A DNA stretch of 64,000 nucleotides, from positions 99,098 through 163,097 of the forward strand of contig JAHEKX010000008.1 of assembly GCA_024644535.1 (NCBI GenBank), written 5' to 3'. The DNA is from Gammaproteobacteria bacterium (lineage in GTDB: Bacteria > Pseudomonadota > Gammaproteobacteria > Pseudomonadales > Halieaceae). Under the pieces are notes generated by a model, which worked only from the letters and a program-made list of their open reading frames with translations, was not told the origin of the DNA and searched no databases. Made by a program: the position numbers and the translations under genes. This document shows positions 35,714-45,089 of this stretch, piece after piece (position 1 is the first letter of the stretch; each line of letters opens with the position of its first letter).

Positions 35714-35785
35714 TCGAACCCTCGATACCGATTAAGGTATGCACCCTTGAGCTGTGGCGTGGTTTCAGCTACTGCATACTTCACC
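35714..35785 (-). pseudogene. Truncated tRNA-Ser copy 2 (promoter-proximal)
   Basis: As copy 1 it is broken at GGGTTCGA and has the same altered anticodon loop. Its 5' part also diverges (GGTGAAGTATGCAGTAGCTG), so the acceptor strand is changed. It is the first tRNA-like segment after the predicted promoter, so it would be transcribed at the head of a pre-tRNA with copy 1 and the intact tRNA-Ser. Confidence 0.8.
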
Positions 35786-35800
35786 AAAATTCGAGGCGCG

Positions 35801-35828
35801 ATTCTATCACATTGATCAATAATTCAAA
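35801..35828 (-). promoter_or_regulatory. Predicted promoter of the tRNA-Ser transcript
   Basis: Minus strand: TTTGAA (35823-35828), 16-base spacer, TAGAAT (35801-35806), followed by a GC-rich discriminator GCGCC as in stringently controlled stable-RNA promoters. It lies 19 bases past the csrA stop codon and about 16 bases before the first tRNA-like copy. Confidence 0.55.
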
Positions 35829-35847
35829 GGGCAAATCGCGGCTTATA

Positions 35848-36036
35848 CTAATTTTCCTTTGCTTTCACTTCAGCATTAGCTGGCTTAGCGTTAGACAATT
35901 CAGCTCGCGTAATGGATACGTTTTTAGGTGCATCAATACCAATACGCACTTGGCCACCTTTGGAGGCCACCACCGTAATAGTAACATCCTCACCAATGGT
36001 AATGCTTTCGCCGATTTTCCTGGTCAGTATTAACAT
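35848..36036 (-). CDS. csrA: Carbon storage regulator CsrA
   Basis: A 62-residue RNA-binding dimer that represses or stabilises mRNAs by binding GGA motifs in 5' leaders and is titrated by small RNAs. The sequence [20 protein letters not shown], the central [15 protein letters not shown] and the charged C-terminus are classical CsrA, including the RNA-contacting N-terminal strand. ATG 36036 has GCAGGAG upstream; five extra residues from 36051 are not family-like. It is in the conserved order alaS-lysC-csrA. No terminator was seen before the tRNA-Ser promoter, so read-through into the tRNA region is possible. Confidence 0.96.
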   Translation of the reverse strand: MLILTRKIGESITIGEDVTITVVASKGGQVRIGIDAPKNVSITRAELSNAKPANAEVKAKEN

Positions 36037-36070
36037 CCTGTACTCCTGCAACCTTATCGGTCTAAGCGGT

Positions 36071-37303
36071 CTATTCCTCTACCGGATCTGCATCTAAGCC
36101 AAATGCCGTGTGCAACGCGCGAACGGCTAGTTCAAGGAACTTTTCTTCGATAATCACCGAGATCTTAATTTCGGAGGTAGTAATCATCAGAATGTTGATG
36201 CCAACGTCCGCTAAAGCAGAGAACATCTGGCTAGCAACGCCTGCGTGCGACCGCATACCCACGCCCACAACAGAGACTTTAGCGATTTTACTATCACTTT
36301 CGACGCTTTTTGCTCCAATTTCCACCCCTACGCCCTGCAAAATTTCTTGCGCTCGCGCCAAGTCACCGCGCGCCACCGTAAAGGTGAAGTCGGTCGTGTT
36401 GTCATGACCCACGTTCTGCACAATCACATCGATTTCGATGTTGGCCTCGCCTATCGGACCCAGAATTTTATAGGCAATGCCAGGCATATCTGGCACGCCC
36501 GATACAGTTAATTTAGCTTCATCGCGCGTAAATGCAATGCCTGCAATCGTTGGAGTTTCCACGTCATTAAGCTCCTCGATGGAAATCAGGGTACCAGGCC
36601 CCTCTTGAAAACTGTGCAGTACCCGCAAAGGCACTTGATATTTGCCGGCGAATTCAACTGCACGAATCTGTAACACTTTAGAACCCATGCTCGCCATTTC
36701 GAGCATCTCTTCGAACGTAATCCGATCTAGACGCTGAGCACTGCTTACAACCCGTGGGTCAGTGGTGTAGACACCATCCACGTCGGTGTAAATTTGGCAC
36801 TCGTCGGCTTTTAAGGCAGCCGCTAAGGCAACGGCCGTGGTATCTGAGCCACCGCGGCCTAAGGTCGTGATATTGCCCTTCTCGTCAACGCCCTGAAACC
36901 CTGCAACGACCGTGACGTAGCCCGCCTCCAAATCAGCGCGTAAATTCTGGTCGTCGATATGCTGAATACGCGCTTTAGTATGCGCGCTGTCGGTTAAGAT
37001 CTTAACCTGCCCGCCCGTGTAAGACTTTGCTTTCACACCGCGTTTGGTAAGCGCCATCGACAACAGTGCGGTCGTTACCTGCTCACCAGTCGAAACCAGA
37101 ACATCCATTTCGCGAGGCACAGGACGCGCCTGAATCTCGTTAGCCAAAGCAATCAGCCGGTTGGTTTCGCCGCTCATAGCGGAGACTACGACGACGACCT
37201 GATGGCCGTCACCATGAAACTTTGCGACCTTATCAGCTACACTCTCGATTCGTTCGATTGTGCCCACTGAGGTACCGCCAAACTTTTGAACAATTAAGCT
37301 CAT
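36071..37303 (-). CDS. lysC: Aspartate kinase
   Basis: A 410-residue monofunctional aspartokinase, the first step of lysine, threonine and methionine synthesis and of diaminopimelate for peptidoglycan. The N-terminal kinase motif is [10 protein letters not shown], the substrate-binding region is [16 protein letters not shown], and two C-terminal ACT domains (about 265-405) give feedback control, as in Pseudomonas-type aspartokinases that carry an internal beta-subunit start. ATG 37303 has AAAGGG upstream; ATG 37324 would add seven residues. It lies 75 bases downstream of alaS and upstream of csrA. Confidence 0.95.
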   Translation of the reverse strand: MSLIVQKFGGTSVGTIERIESVADKVAKFHGDGHQVVVVVSAMSGETNRLIALANEIQARPVPREMDVLVSTGEQVTTALLSMALTKRGVKAKSYTGGQVKILTDSAHTKARIQHIDDQNLRADLEAGYVTVVAGFQGVDEKGNITTLGRGGSDTTAVALAAALKADECQIYTDVDGVYTTDPRVVSSAQRLDRITFEEMLEMASMGSKVLQIRAVEFAGKYQVPLRVLHSFQEGPGTLISIEELNDVETPTIAGIAFTRDEAKLTVSGVPDMPGIAYKILGPIGEANIEIDVIVQNVGHDNTTDFTFTVARGDLARAQEILQGVGVEIGAKSVESDSKIAKVSVVGVGMRSHAGVASQMFSALADVGINILMITTSEIKISVIIEEKFLELAVRALHTAFGLDADPVEE

Positions 37304-37378
37304 TGAGCCCTTTGCCCCCTTCATAAAAGGCGCGCATTAAACAATATTTATGCACGCTTGAAAACTATTTAACTCAAT

Positions 37379-39979
37379 TTATGGCAGCTGAGTATCAACC
37401 CACGCTGGCACTGCGCCTAACACATCGTTTAACGCCGCCACATCAGTGCCTCCGCCTTGAGCCATGTCGGGCCGGCCGCCCCCCTTGCCACCCAGGCGCG
37501 CCGCAACCTCGCGCATCAAATCACCGGCTTTTACTCGATCGGTTACGGCTTTTGAAACGCCAGCCGCTAACACAACTTTGTCATCAACCACCGAAGCAAG
37601 CAGAACAACTGAATCGCCAAGTTTAGACTTCATTTGATCGACAGCTTCTCGCAAGGCTTTCGCATCAGCGCCATCTAAGCGCGCGGCGAGCACTGGAACA
37701 CCGCGCACATCAATTGCTTGCGAGACCATTTCACCGCCCGCGGCCTGAGCCATTTTCAGCTTCAACTGATCAATTTGCTTCTCGAAGTCGCGAATTTGAG
37801 CTCGCATCGACACCACCCGGCTTACGACGTTGCCTGGCTGCGCTTTAAGTTCCTGGCAAACGCCCTGTAAAGCTGTATCAAGCGCATCAATTTCAGCCAA
37901 AGCACCGACACCCGTTACCGCCTCGATCCGACGCACACCGGCCGCAATACCACTTTCGCCGACAATTCTAAACAACCCTATATCGCCAGTTCGATTTACA
38001 TGCGTTCCGCCGCAAAGTTCAACCGAAAACGAATCTTTCCCCATGGCTAGGACCCGAACTTCGCTACCGTATTTCTCCCCAAACAGTGCCATAGCACCCG
38101 CTTTTACAGCCTCATCCATATTCATGAGACGCGTCGATACTTCTGTGTTTGCCATGATTTGCGAGTTCACAATCTGATTCAACTGCGCCATTTCTTCGGC
38201 AGTGACTGGTGCGGCATGAGAAAAGTCAAAGCGTAAGCGCTCGGCTGTAACCAGTGACCCTTTCTGCTGAACGTGGCTACCTAACACCTGCCTTAAGGCT
38301 GCATGCAATAGATGGGTTGCCGAGTGGTTCGCGCGGATCTGGTCCCGCAAGTGCTCATCGATTTGCATCGACACCGACGCCCCTACAGCCAACTCTCCTG
38401 ATTCCAAGTGCACGTGATGTAAATGCAAGTCAGCTTGTTTCGTTGTATCCAGAACTCGAGCAGTTAAACCCGGAGCCGTTAGTGCGCCTGTATCGCCCGT
38501 TTGACCACCCGATTCCGCGTAGAACGGTGTGCGATCGAAAATCACAACGCCCTGCTGGCCAGCTGCCAGATTAGAAACCTTCTCACCGTCGACAATGATA
38601 ACCTCGACCCTGCCACTGGCATTGACATCCGAGTAACCCAAAAACTCGGTGGCACCTTCAAGCGCAATAGTTTTACTGTAATCAACAACAAACTTTCCAC
38701 CTTCCTGCGAGCGAGCACGCTGCTTGGCCATGGCCTCGTCGTACCCTGCCATATCCAAGCTCAGCCCCTTTTCACGAGCAATATCGTTGGTTAGATCGAC
38801 CGGAAACCCATAAGTATCGTATAGCTTGAATACAACATCTCCGGGAATCTCGCTGCCCTTTAGCGCCTGCAAACACTCTTCGAGAATTTGCATGCCGTTA
38901 TCAAGCGTCTTGGCAAACTGCTGTTCTTCTTGCAACAACACCTGAGAGACACGCTCAGATTGGTGCGCTAATTCGGGGTAAGCCGCGCTCATCTGAGCAC
39001 TCAAAACATCGACCAGCTTATGAAAGAATGGCTCGGTCGCACCCAACTTGTTTCCATGCCTTACGGCGCGTCGGATAATACGACGCAGCACATAGCCACG
39101 GCCTTCATTGCCTGGAAGCACGCCATCAACAATCAGAAAGCTACAAGAGCGGATATGGTCAGCAATAACTCGCAGCGAGTTGTCTAACAAGTCGTTGCAC
39201 TTCACCGCCTCTGCGGCGGCTTTGATCAAGGCCTGGAATAAATCGATTTCGTAGTTGCTGTGCACTTTTTGCATAACCGCGGCAATACGTTCTAAACCCA
39301 TTCCAGTATCTACGGAAGGTTTAGGTAACGGGTGCAACTCACCGCTGGTATCGCGATTGAACTGCATAAACACCAAATTCCAGATTTCTATATATCGATC
39401 TAGGTCATCGTTCTCTGATCCGGGCGGGCCGCCAGGCACATCGGCTCCGTGGTCATAGAAAATTTCAGAACTGGGGCCGCAAGGACCGGTATCGCCCATC
39501 TGCCAGAAGTTATCTTCGTCGAGACGCGAAAACCGTTCGGCACTGACGCCCATTTCCTTGATCCAGATATCGGCGGCTTCGTCATCAGAAACGTGCACCG
39601 TAACCCAAAGGCGCTCTGCTGGCAGCCCCAACACCTCGGTTAAAAACGTCCATGCAAACTTAATAGCATCGCGCTTGAAGTAGTCCCCAAAGCTAAAATT
39701 ACCCAACATTTCAAAAAAAGTATGATGTCGGGCGGTGTAACCTACATTCTCGAGATCGTTGTGTTTTCCACCAGCTCTCACACAGCGCTGTGAGCTAGTT
39801 GCTCGCACATAGTCACGCGGCTCAGACCCTAAAAAGGTATCTTTAAACTGATTCATGCCAGCGTTGGTAAACAGCAAGGTGGGATCATTGTCTGGCACCA
39901 AAGAGCTACTCGTGACTCGCGTGTGAGCCTGACTTTCAAAATAAGACAAAAACGCTTCGCGTATTTCTACGGTTTTCAT
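37379..39979 (-). CDS. alaS: Alanyl-tRNA synthetase
   Basis: An 866-residue class II synthetase. The aminoacylation core has motif 1-3 regions near the N-terminus ([35 protein letters not shown]). A middle tRNA-recognition domain follows, then the editing domain with [12 protein letters not shown] and [10 protein letters not shown] zinc/editing motifs, and a C-terminal oligomerisation domain ending [13 protein letters not shown]. Full length and apparently intact. It follows the HIT-protein gene by 24 bases and precedes lysC. Its tRNA-Ala(GGC) substrate gene is 15 kb away at 55522-55597. Confidence 0.97.
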   Translation of the reverse strand: MKTVEIREAFLSYFESQAHTRVTSSSLVPDNDPTLLFTNAGMNQFKDTFLGSEPRDYVRATSSQRCVRAGGKHNDLENVGYTARHHTFFEMLGNFSFGDYFKRDAIKFAWTFLTEVLGLPAERLWVTVHVSDDEAADIWIKEMGVSAERFSRLDEDNFWQMGDTGPCGPSSEIFYDHGADVPGGPPGSENDDLDRYIEIWNLVFMQFNRDTSGELHPLPKPSVDTGMGLERIAAVMQKVHSNYEIDLFQALIKAAAEAVKCNDLLDNSLRVIADHIRSCSFLIVDGVLPGNEGRGYVLRRIIRRAVRHGNKLGATEPFFHKLVDVLSAQMSAAYPELAHQSERVSQVLLQEEQQFAKTLDNGMQILEECLQALKGSEIPGDVVFKLYDTYGFPVDLTNDIAREKGLSLDMAGYDEAMAKQRARSQEGGKFVVDYSKTIALEGATEFLGYSDVNASGRVEVIIVDGEKVSNLAAGQQGVVIFDRTPFYAESGGQTGDTGALTAPGLTARVLDTTKQADLHLHHVHLESGELAVGASVSMQIDEHLRDQIRANHSATHLLHAALRQVLGSHVQQKGSLVTAERLRFDFSHAAPVTAEEMAQLNQIVNSQIMANTEVSTRLMNMDEAVKAGAMALFGEKYGSEVRVLAMGKDSFSVELCGGTHVNRTGDIGLFRIVGESGIAAGVRRIEAVTGVGALAEIDALDTALQGVCQELKAQPGNVVSRVVSMRAQIRDFEKQIDQLKLKMAQAAGGEMVSQAIDVRGVPVLAARLDGADAKALREAVDQMKSKLGDSVVLLASVVDDKVVLAAGVSKAVTDRVKAGDLMREVAARLGGKGGGRPDMAQGGGTDVAALNDVLGAVPAWVDTQLP

Positions 39980-40003
39980 AGGTGGTCTCGGTTACTTAGT
40001 TCG

Positions 40004-40348
40004 TTAGGGCGCGAGCTGCGCTTCGGTAAAGTCGCGTCCAGCCAACAAGTGCAGATGCAAATGGAAGATTGTTTGGCCACCGCCCTCGCCGTTATTCACG
40101 ATCAGACGGAACCCCTCGGCAACGCCCAACTGGCGCGCCACATCACCGGCAACCAACATAAGGTGACCCAGCAAGGCTTGATCGTTTGACTCCGCGTCGG
40201 CCAACTTGATAATCGGCTTTTTCGGGATAATCAGGACGTGTATCGGGGCAACGGGGTTAATATCGTTAATGACAATGCAGTGATCGTCTTCAAATACGAT
40301 ATGCGACGGAATTTCGCGCGCGATAATTTTTTCAAAGAGAGTGCTCAT
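40004..40348 (-). CDS. HIT family protein (HinT-like)
   Basis: A 114-residue histidine-triad nucleotide hydrolase. The active-site triad is His96-x-His98-x-His100 in GQTIFHLHLHLLAGRDF. The N-terminal core IIAREIPSHIVFEDDHCIVINDINPVAPIHVLIIPKKP is typical of HinT/YcfF purine nucleoside phosphoramidases. Length is normal. It is tightly packed: three bases after the Trm112-like gene and 24 bases before alaS. The physiological substrate is not known for bacterial HinT in general. Confidence 0.92.
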   Translation of the reverse strand: MSTLFEKIIAREIPSHIVFEDDHCIVINDINPVAPIHVLIIPKKPIIKLADAESNDQALLGHLMLVAGDVARQLGVAEGFRLIVNNGEGGGQTIFHLHLHLLAGRDFTEAQLAP

Positions 40349-40351
40349 ACC

Positions 40352-40537
40352 TTAGTCCAGTTTCTCATCAGCCGTTAGCAAACGCGCTTCGCTCTCCAGC
40401 ATTACAGGGATACCGTCTCGGATGGGATAAGCTAGGCCACTGGCCTTACACACTAGCTCCTGCGCCTGCTCATCGTATTCCAAAGGGGCTTTGGTGACAG
40501 GGCAAACCAGAATTTCTAGCAATTTTTTATCGACCAC
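40352..40537 (-). CDS. Trm112 family (YcaR-like) protein
   Basis: A 61-residue Trm112/YcaR-type protein. The N-terminal [17 protein letters not shown] and the central [17 protein letters not shown] are the family hallmarks. The first CP pair remains but the second zinc cysteine pair is reduced to one Cys (ELVCKASG), as in many bacterial members. Eukaryotic Trm112 activates methyltransferases. In bacteria the gene usually sits with lpxK and kdsB; here it is instead 3 bases before the HIT gene. Confidence 0.88.
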   Translation of the reverse strand: MVDKKLLEILVCPVTKAPLEYDEQAQELVCKASGLAYPIRDGIPVMLESEARLLTADEKLD

Positions 40538-40600
40538 AGGGCCTCCACGACACTAGAGTAAACATACTCATCTAAACAACTCGTAAGTATAGCGCGAATT

Positions 40601-41434
40601 TTAGGGCGCGGGCACTAGTGAGAACAAGGTATTCGGGTCAACGCGATCATCAAGAAAGTTCATTCGCCAATCAAGATGAGGGCCAGTCGCTCGCCCCGTC
40701 GCACCAACTGCCCCAATCCTGTCGCCCTGAGTGACGACATCACCCACTTTCACACCAACCTCACTCATGTGTAAAAAAGATGAGGTCACGCCATATCCGT
40801 GATGAATAATCACCGTGCCACCGGAATAGTAGAGGTCGGGTTCGGCCAAAACCACGAGCCCCATCACTGGCGCTGAAACCGGGGTACCCTTAGGGCGAGC
40901 AATGTCTAAACCATAGTGCGGATTGCCGGGTTTGCCGTTATAGATGCGTTGACTGCCATACACACCGGAAATCCGCCCAGTTAGCGGCATTTTTGTGGCC
41001 GATAAAAGCTGTTCGATGCACGCATCACACTCATACACCTGTTTCTTTGCCGATCGCACCAAAGCACCCTCTAGACGGATTCGCTCCAAATCCTCTTGTG
41101 GCGGTGTCACCGTGCGTTGGGGAACCCCCTCGATGACCGAAACGTCGTACTCCCGCTTTACCAGCACAATGGACTGTTCGCAGACTCTACCGTCTTTAAA
41201 CTCGACGCTGAGGGTATTGTCTAGCAAGGCATCGCGCCCTAAACCCGCCCAACTCAGACGATCATCAATAAGCGGCAGTAGCTGACCATTAAAACTCACC
41301 GAACTTAGTTGGGGCGCCTCAAACCTCAACCAAGCGCCTTGTGTCATCTCGCCACGAACATCGACACAATCAGCTGATGCTGAAGTCAGGCACAGGGCAC
41401 AACCCAAAAACAATAATGTTGACCAATCACGCAT
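40601..41434 (-). CDS. M23 family metallopeptidase
   Basis: A 277-residue exported protein with a signal peptide (about 1-21, ending TSASADC), an N-terminal beta-rich domain (25-120) and a C-terminal LytM/M23 domain (about 150-275). Zinc-site features are NPHYGLDIARP and the C-terminal GPHLDWRMNF, where the usual HxH reads His-Leu-Asp, a variant seen in a recognised M23 subgroup. Active members cut peptidoglycan cross-bridges; the variant could also be a divisome regulator that activates amidases. It is the first gene of the minus-strand run towards csrA, 63 bases before the Trm112-like gene. Confidence 0.85.
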   Translation of the reverse strand: MRDWSTLLFLGCALCLTSASADCVDVRGEMTQGAWLRFEAPQLSSVSFNGQLLPLIDDRLSWAGLGRDALLDNTLSVEFKDGRVCEQSIVLVKREYDVSVIEGVPQRTVTPPQEDLERIRLEGALVRSAKKQVYECDACIEQLLSATKMPLTGRISGVYGSQRIYNGKPGNPHYGLDIARPKGTPVSAPVMGLVVLAEPDLYYSGGTVIIHHGYGVTSSFLHMSEVGVKVGDVVTQGDRIGAVGATGRATGPHLDWRMNFLDDRVDPNTLFSLVPAP

Positions 41435-41500
41435 AGTTTTACCTCGTTACTTAGGCTAGAGTTTACTACGCAATTCCGTCAACGCAATTCGGAGCAACCA

Positions 41501-42016
41501 GTGTCACGCTATCGCCCTCCCCGCCCGCCGAGCGCGCCCTATATTACCGCTGCTGGTGCGGCCGCATTAAAATCGGAACTTGATGAGCTGTGGCGACTCG
41601 AGCGACCTAAAGTCACCGATGCAGTGCGTGAAGCGGCCAAAAATGGCGATCGTTCAGAGAACGGTGACTACATATACGGGAAAAAGCGCCTGCGAGAAAT
41701 CGATAGCCGCGTTCGCTATCTAACCAAGCGATTGGAGTCAGTCAAAGTCATTAGCGCCCCGCCCGCAGAGCTCCACAAAGTATTTTTTGGTGCCAGCGTA
41801 ACACTCGAAGACGAAGCCGGATCTTTTCAAATCCTTCACATTGTCGGCGCCGATGAGATCGACCCAAAAATTGGCAAGATTAGCATTGACGCCCCCATTT
41901 CGCGCGCCTTACTCGGCAAACGAGTTGATGACGAAGTGGAATATCAGGCACCCGCGGGACCTCAAGTACGCTACATTACCCATATCAGCTACCAGCTTAT
42001 CGATGGCACAATCTAA
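41501..42016 (+). CDS. greB: Transcript cleavage factor GreB
   Basis: A 171-residue GreA/GreB factor that rescues backtracked RNA polymerase by stimulating transcript cleavage. The N-terminal coiled coil (about 15-90) carries the acidic tip with GDRSENGDYIYGKKRLREID, and GKKRLREIDSRVRYLTKRLE favours GreB over GreA. The C-terminal FKBP-like domain spans about 95-165. It starts with GTG at 41501, preceded by GGAG; the N-terminal extension RYRPPRPPSAPY is longer than in E. coli. Divergent from the M23 peptidase gene. Confidence 0.92.
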   Translation: MSRYRPPRPPSAPYITAAGAAALKSELDELWRLERPKVTDAVREAAKNGDRSENGDYIYGKKRLREIDSRVRYLTKRLESVKVISAPPAELHKVFFGASVTLEDEAGSFQILHIVGADEIDPKIGKISIDAPISRALLGKRVDDEVEYQAPAGPQVRYITHISYQLIDGTI

Positions 42017-42082
42017 AAGCCTAACTGCGGTCAAACCACCATCAGGCTCCCAATTATTCACCAAGAAAATTAACCGTATAAG

Positions 42083-42111
42083 GCTACATAACGAGTGCAA
42101 ATCGTTATAAT
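42083..42111 (+). promoter_or_regulatory. Predicted promoter of gcvP
   Basis: Perfect TATAAT at 42106-42111, with a weak -35 (GCTACA, 42083-42088) at 17-base spacing. It lies 60 bases before the gcvP start. The leader shows no tandem glycine riboswitch. Confidence 0.45.
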
Positions 42112-42171
42112 GCCGCCTTTCATTCACAGCCGTATGCTGGTGGTGCCGCTACGCTGTCAGCCTCGAGGGTC

Positions 42172-45039
42172 ATGAGCATGTCAAACGCAACTTATGAAGC
42201 GCTATACAATCGCAACGAGTTTCTAGATCGCCATCTTGGCTTAACCGAAGCGCAGCAGCTTGAAATTGCCCGAACGCTAGGGTTTGAGTCATTGGACGAG
42301 CTTATCTCAGCCACTGTACCTGGCAGCATTTTAAAAGACGACCTCATGCCGCTTGACAGCGCACAAACAGAGCGTGACACGCTGGCAGAAATGAAAGCGA
42401 TTGCCCAAGAAAACAAAGTCCACCGTTCTTACATCGGCTGCGGCTTTTATAACACGATTACGCCAAATGTCATTGCTCGCAACGTGCTAGAAAATCCAGG
42501 CTGGTACACAGCCTACACCCCCTATCAGCCGGAAATCTCTCAGGGTCGCCTCGAGGCCTTGTTAACCTATCAGCAGATGGTCATTGATATGACCGGAATG
42601 CCAATGGCCAATGCGTCGATGCTAGACGAAGCCTCGGCTGCCGCAGAGGCCATGACTCTGCTGAATCGCGTCAACAAAAAATCCAAATCTGACACGTTTT
42701 TGATCGCTGAAGATTGCCATCCACAGACTATTGCCGTGGTGCAAACTCGTGCGGAGCCCCTGGGTATCAAGGTAGTAGTTGGTGATGTCGCCGAGCTTGT
42801 CAAAACCGAAGATGCCTTCGCAGCGCTGGTGCAATACCCAGGCACCTATGGCGACGTTCGTGAACTTGGCCCACTAGTACAGAGCGCACACAACAACAAC
42901 GTATTGGTTGCCGTCGCTGCCGACCTTATGAGTCTTGCTTTGCTGAAATCCCCGGGCGCCCAGGGTGCCGATGTGGTGGTAGGCAACACTCAACGCTTTG
43001 GTGTACCGATGGGCTTTGGTGGCCCACACGCTGCCTATTTCGCAACTCGTGAAGAGTACAAACGCTCTACGCCTGGGCGCATAATCGGCGTATCGATCGA
43101 CCGCAGTGGCAATCGTGCTCTGCGCATGGCAATGCAAACCAGAGAACAGCATATCCGCCGCGAGAAAGCCACTAGCAATATCTGTACTGCGCAAGCATTA
43201 CTGGCGATTATGGCGGGATTTTACGCGATGTATCATGGCCCTATAGGCGTGAGGCGCATCGCTGATCGCATTCATTTTCTGACCGCAACTCTTGCGGCGA
43301 CTCTTAAGCGCGAAGGCGTCGAAGTTTTAACGCAAGACTACTTTGATACCCTTCAACTGCACGTTGATGATAGCGCAGCCTTGTTGAATGAAGGTTATCA
43401 ACAAGAAATTAACCTGCGCCCTATCAATGCGAATCGGGTGGGCCTGTCGATAGATGAGACAACGACCCTTGACGATATTCGAGACTTAGTTGCCCTTATC
43501 ACAGGAAAACAAAGCGATTTAGCCGAGCCCGAGCAAGCTATTCCTGCTGCACTTGCACGCACCGTCGACTATTTACAGCATCCGTTATTTAACGACTTCC
43601 ATTCCGAAACGGACATGTTGCGTTACATGCGACGTTTAGAGACAAAAGATATAGCGCTGAACCAAGCTATGATCCCACTGGGCAGCTGCACCATGAAGCT
43701 CAATGCAACCGCCGAGATGATCCCTGTTACTTGGCCAGAGTTTGCCAACATGCACCCGTTTGCGCCAGCGGATCAAACCAAAGGGTATCAGATCTTACTT
43801 CAGCAGCTCGAGCAAATGCTGATTACCTGTACAGGGTATGATGCCATGTCGCTTCAACCAAATGCTGGCTCACAGGGGGAATATGCAGGGCTGCTCGCGA
43901 TTCGCCGTTATCACGAAAGCCGTGGCGAGCATCACCGAACTATTTGTCTGATTCCGTCCTCAGCCCATGGCACCAACCCCGCCAGCGCTGTAATGGCAGG
44001 AATGAGCGTAGTTATTGTTGCCTGCGACAACCACGGTAACGTGGACATGACCGATTTGCGCGCGAAAGTCGAACAACATTCAGAAACGTTAGCCGCAATC
44101 ATGGTCACTTACCCCTCAACGCACGGCGTGTTTGAGGAGGAGATTGTCGCTTTGTGTGATTTAATCCATCAACATGGTGGGCAGGTTTACGTGGACGGCG
44201 CTAACTTAAACGCACTGGTGGGTATTGCCGCTCCAGGTCAATTTGGTGCTGATGTATCGCATCTTAATTTACACAAGACCTTCTGTATTCCGCACGGTGG
44301 TGGTGGCCCCGGCATGGGACCTATAGGTGTTGGCGCTCACCTAGCGCCCTTTCTACCTTCGCATCCCGTAAGCCCAGTGGGAACGCTTCCAGCCACCAAC
44401 GATACGGTGTCCTCAGCGCCCTTTGGCAGCGCCTCTATTCTGCCTATCTCATGGGTCTACATCCGTTTAATGGGCGCGGAAGGTTTGCGCTTGGCTAGCC
44501 AAGTCGCCATATTGTCGGCTAACTACATTGCACACCGTCTGAAAGGACACTACCCGGTCCTGTACACCGGCAAGACCGGCACCGTGGCACACGAATGCAT
44601 TATCGATATTCGTCCAATTAAAGAGCAAAGCGGCATCAGTGAAGAAGATATCGCCAAGCGATTAATGGACTTTGGATTTCATGCCCCGACCATGTCGTTT
44701 CCAGTGGCGGGTACGCTGATGATCGAACCTACCGAATCGGAATCTTTGGCCGAACTAGACCGCTTCTGTGACGCGCTTATCACTATTCGTAATGAAATTC
44801 GCAAGGTAGAAAATGGCGAATTCGACTCCGAAGACAACCCACTCAAAAACGCACCGCATACAGCTCTAGAGATCACTAGCGATGATTGGTCACACGCCTA
44901 CACCCGCGAGCAGGCAGTGTACCCCTTGCCCTCTTTACGGCACGCAAAATACTGGCCTCCGGTCAATCGCGTAGACAACGTGTATGGCGACCGTAACTTG
45001 GTGTGCTCTTGCCCACCCATCGAGTCGTACGCGCAGTAA
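42172..45039 (+). CDS. gcvP: Glycine dehydrogenase (decarboxylating), P-protein
   Basis: The 955-residue single-chain P-protein of the glycine cleavage system, which decarboxylates glycine with pyridoxal phosphate and passes the aminomethyl group to GcvH. It has duplicated N- and C-terminal aminotransferase-fold halves. The PLP lysine is near residue 702 in [24 protein letters not shown], and the glycine-rich and GTTS-like substrate regions are intact. gcvT and gcvH are not adjacent, unlike the common gcvTHP operon. Convergent with ppk across an 11-bp-stem hairpin. Confidence 0.96.
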   Translation: MSMSNATYEALYNRNEFLDRHLGLTEAQQLEIARTLGFESLDELISATVPGSILKDDLMPLDSAQTERDTLAEMKAIAQENKVHRSYIGCGFYNTITPNVIARNVLENPGWYTAYTPYQPEISQGRLEALLTYQQMVIDMTGMPMANASMLDEASAAAEAMTLLNRVNKKSKSDTFLIAEDCHPQTIAVVQTRAEPLGIKVVVGDVAELVKTEDAFAALVQYPGTYGDVRELGPLVQSAHNNNVLVAVAADLMSLALLKSPGAQGADVVVGNTQRFGVPMGFGGPHAAYFATREEYKRSTPGRIIGVSIDRSGNRALRMAMQTREQHIRREKATSNICTAQALLAIMAGFYAMYHGPIGVRRIADRIHFLTATLAATLKREGVEVLTQDYFDTLQLHVDDSAALLNEGYQQEINLRPINANRVGLSIDETTTLDDIRDLVALITGKQSDLAEPEQAIPAALARTVDYLQHPLFNDFHSETDMLRYMRRLETKDIALNQAMIPLGSCTMKLNATAEMIPVTWPEFANMHPFAPADQTKGYQILLQQLEQMLITCTGYDAMSLQPNAGSQGEYAGLLAIRRYHESRGEHHRTICLIPSSAHGTNPASAVMAGMSVVIVACDNHGNVDMTDLRAKVEQHSETLAAIMVTYPSTHGVFEEEIVALCDLIHQHGGQVYVDGANLNALVGIAAPGQFGADVSHLNLHKTFCIPHGGGGPGMGPIGVGAHLAPFLPSHPVSPVGTLPATNDTVSSAPFGSASILPISWVYIRLMGAEGLRLASQVAILSANYIAHRLKGHYPVLYTGKTGTVAHECIIDIRPIKEQSGISEEDIAKRLMDFGFHAPTMSFPVAGTLMIEPTESESLAELDRFCDALITIRNEIRKVENGEFDSEDNPLKNAPHTALEITSDDWSHAYTREQAVYPLPSLRHAKYWPPVNRVDNVYGDRNLVCSCPPIESYAQ

Positions 45040-45056
45040 GCTTGGCTTCAAGTAGA

Positions 45057-45086
45057 CTGCAGAGCGCCACGCCTCGCGCTTTGCAG
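45057..45086. terminator. Bidirectional hairpin between gcvP and ppk
   Basis: CTGCAGAGCGC (45057-45067), loop CACGCCTC, GCGCTTTGCAG (45076-45086): an 11-bp stem with one G-T pair between convergent genes. There is no long T-tract. Confidence 0.55.
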
Positions 45087-45089
45087 CCT

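Larger units (their letters stand above)
35351..35785. repeat. 218-bp tandem repeat array upstream of tRNA-Ser
   Basis: The block starting at the tRNA 5' end is duplicated with a 217-218-bp period: T-loop TCGAAC at 35279 (intact tRNA), 35496 and 35714. Each unit consists of a 72-73-nt truncated tRNA-Ser plus a spacer of about 145 bp that is nearly one continuous series of hairpins (minus strand): CAAAACGC/GCGTTTTG, CCCC-GAA-GGGG, GAACAGCA/TGCTGTTC, CATCCC/GGGATG and GGTTAAC-GCAA-GTTGACC. Inside each unit an 81-bp segment is bracketed by direct repeats TCGAAC (35415/35496 and 35633/35714). Confidence 0.9.

Noticed and set aside
35496-35785. Truncated tRNA-Ser copies considered as additional functional tRNAs
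   Set aside because: They lack the 3' acceptor strand and CCA, the T-arm is broken, and the anticodon stem-loop is changed.
35321-36033. Overlapping plus-strand frames with repeated peptides around tRNA-Ser and csrA
   Set aside because: They come from the 218-bp repeats and lie antisense to the tRNA copies and csrA. No start signal and no similarity to proteins.
42017-42171. Glycine riboswitch before gcvP
   Set aside because: The 155-base leader region lacks the tandem aptamer core motifs; only a promoter is visible.
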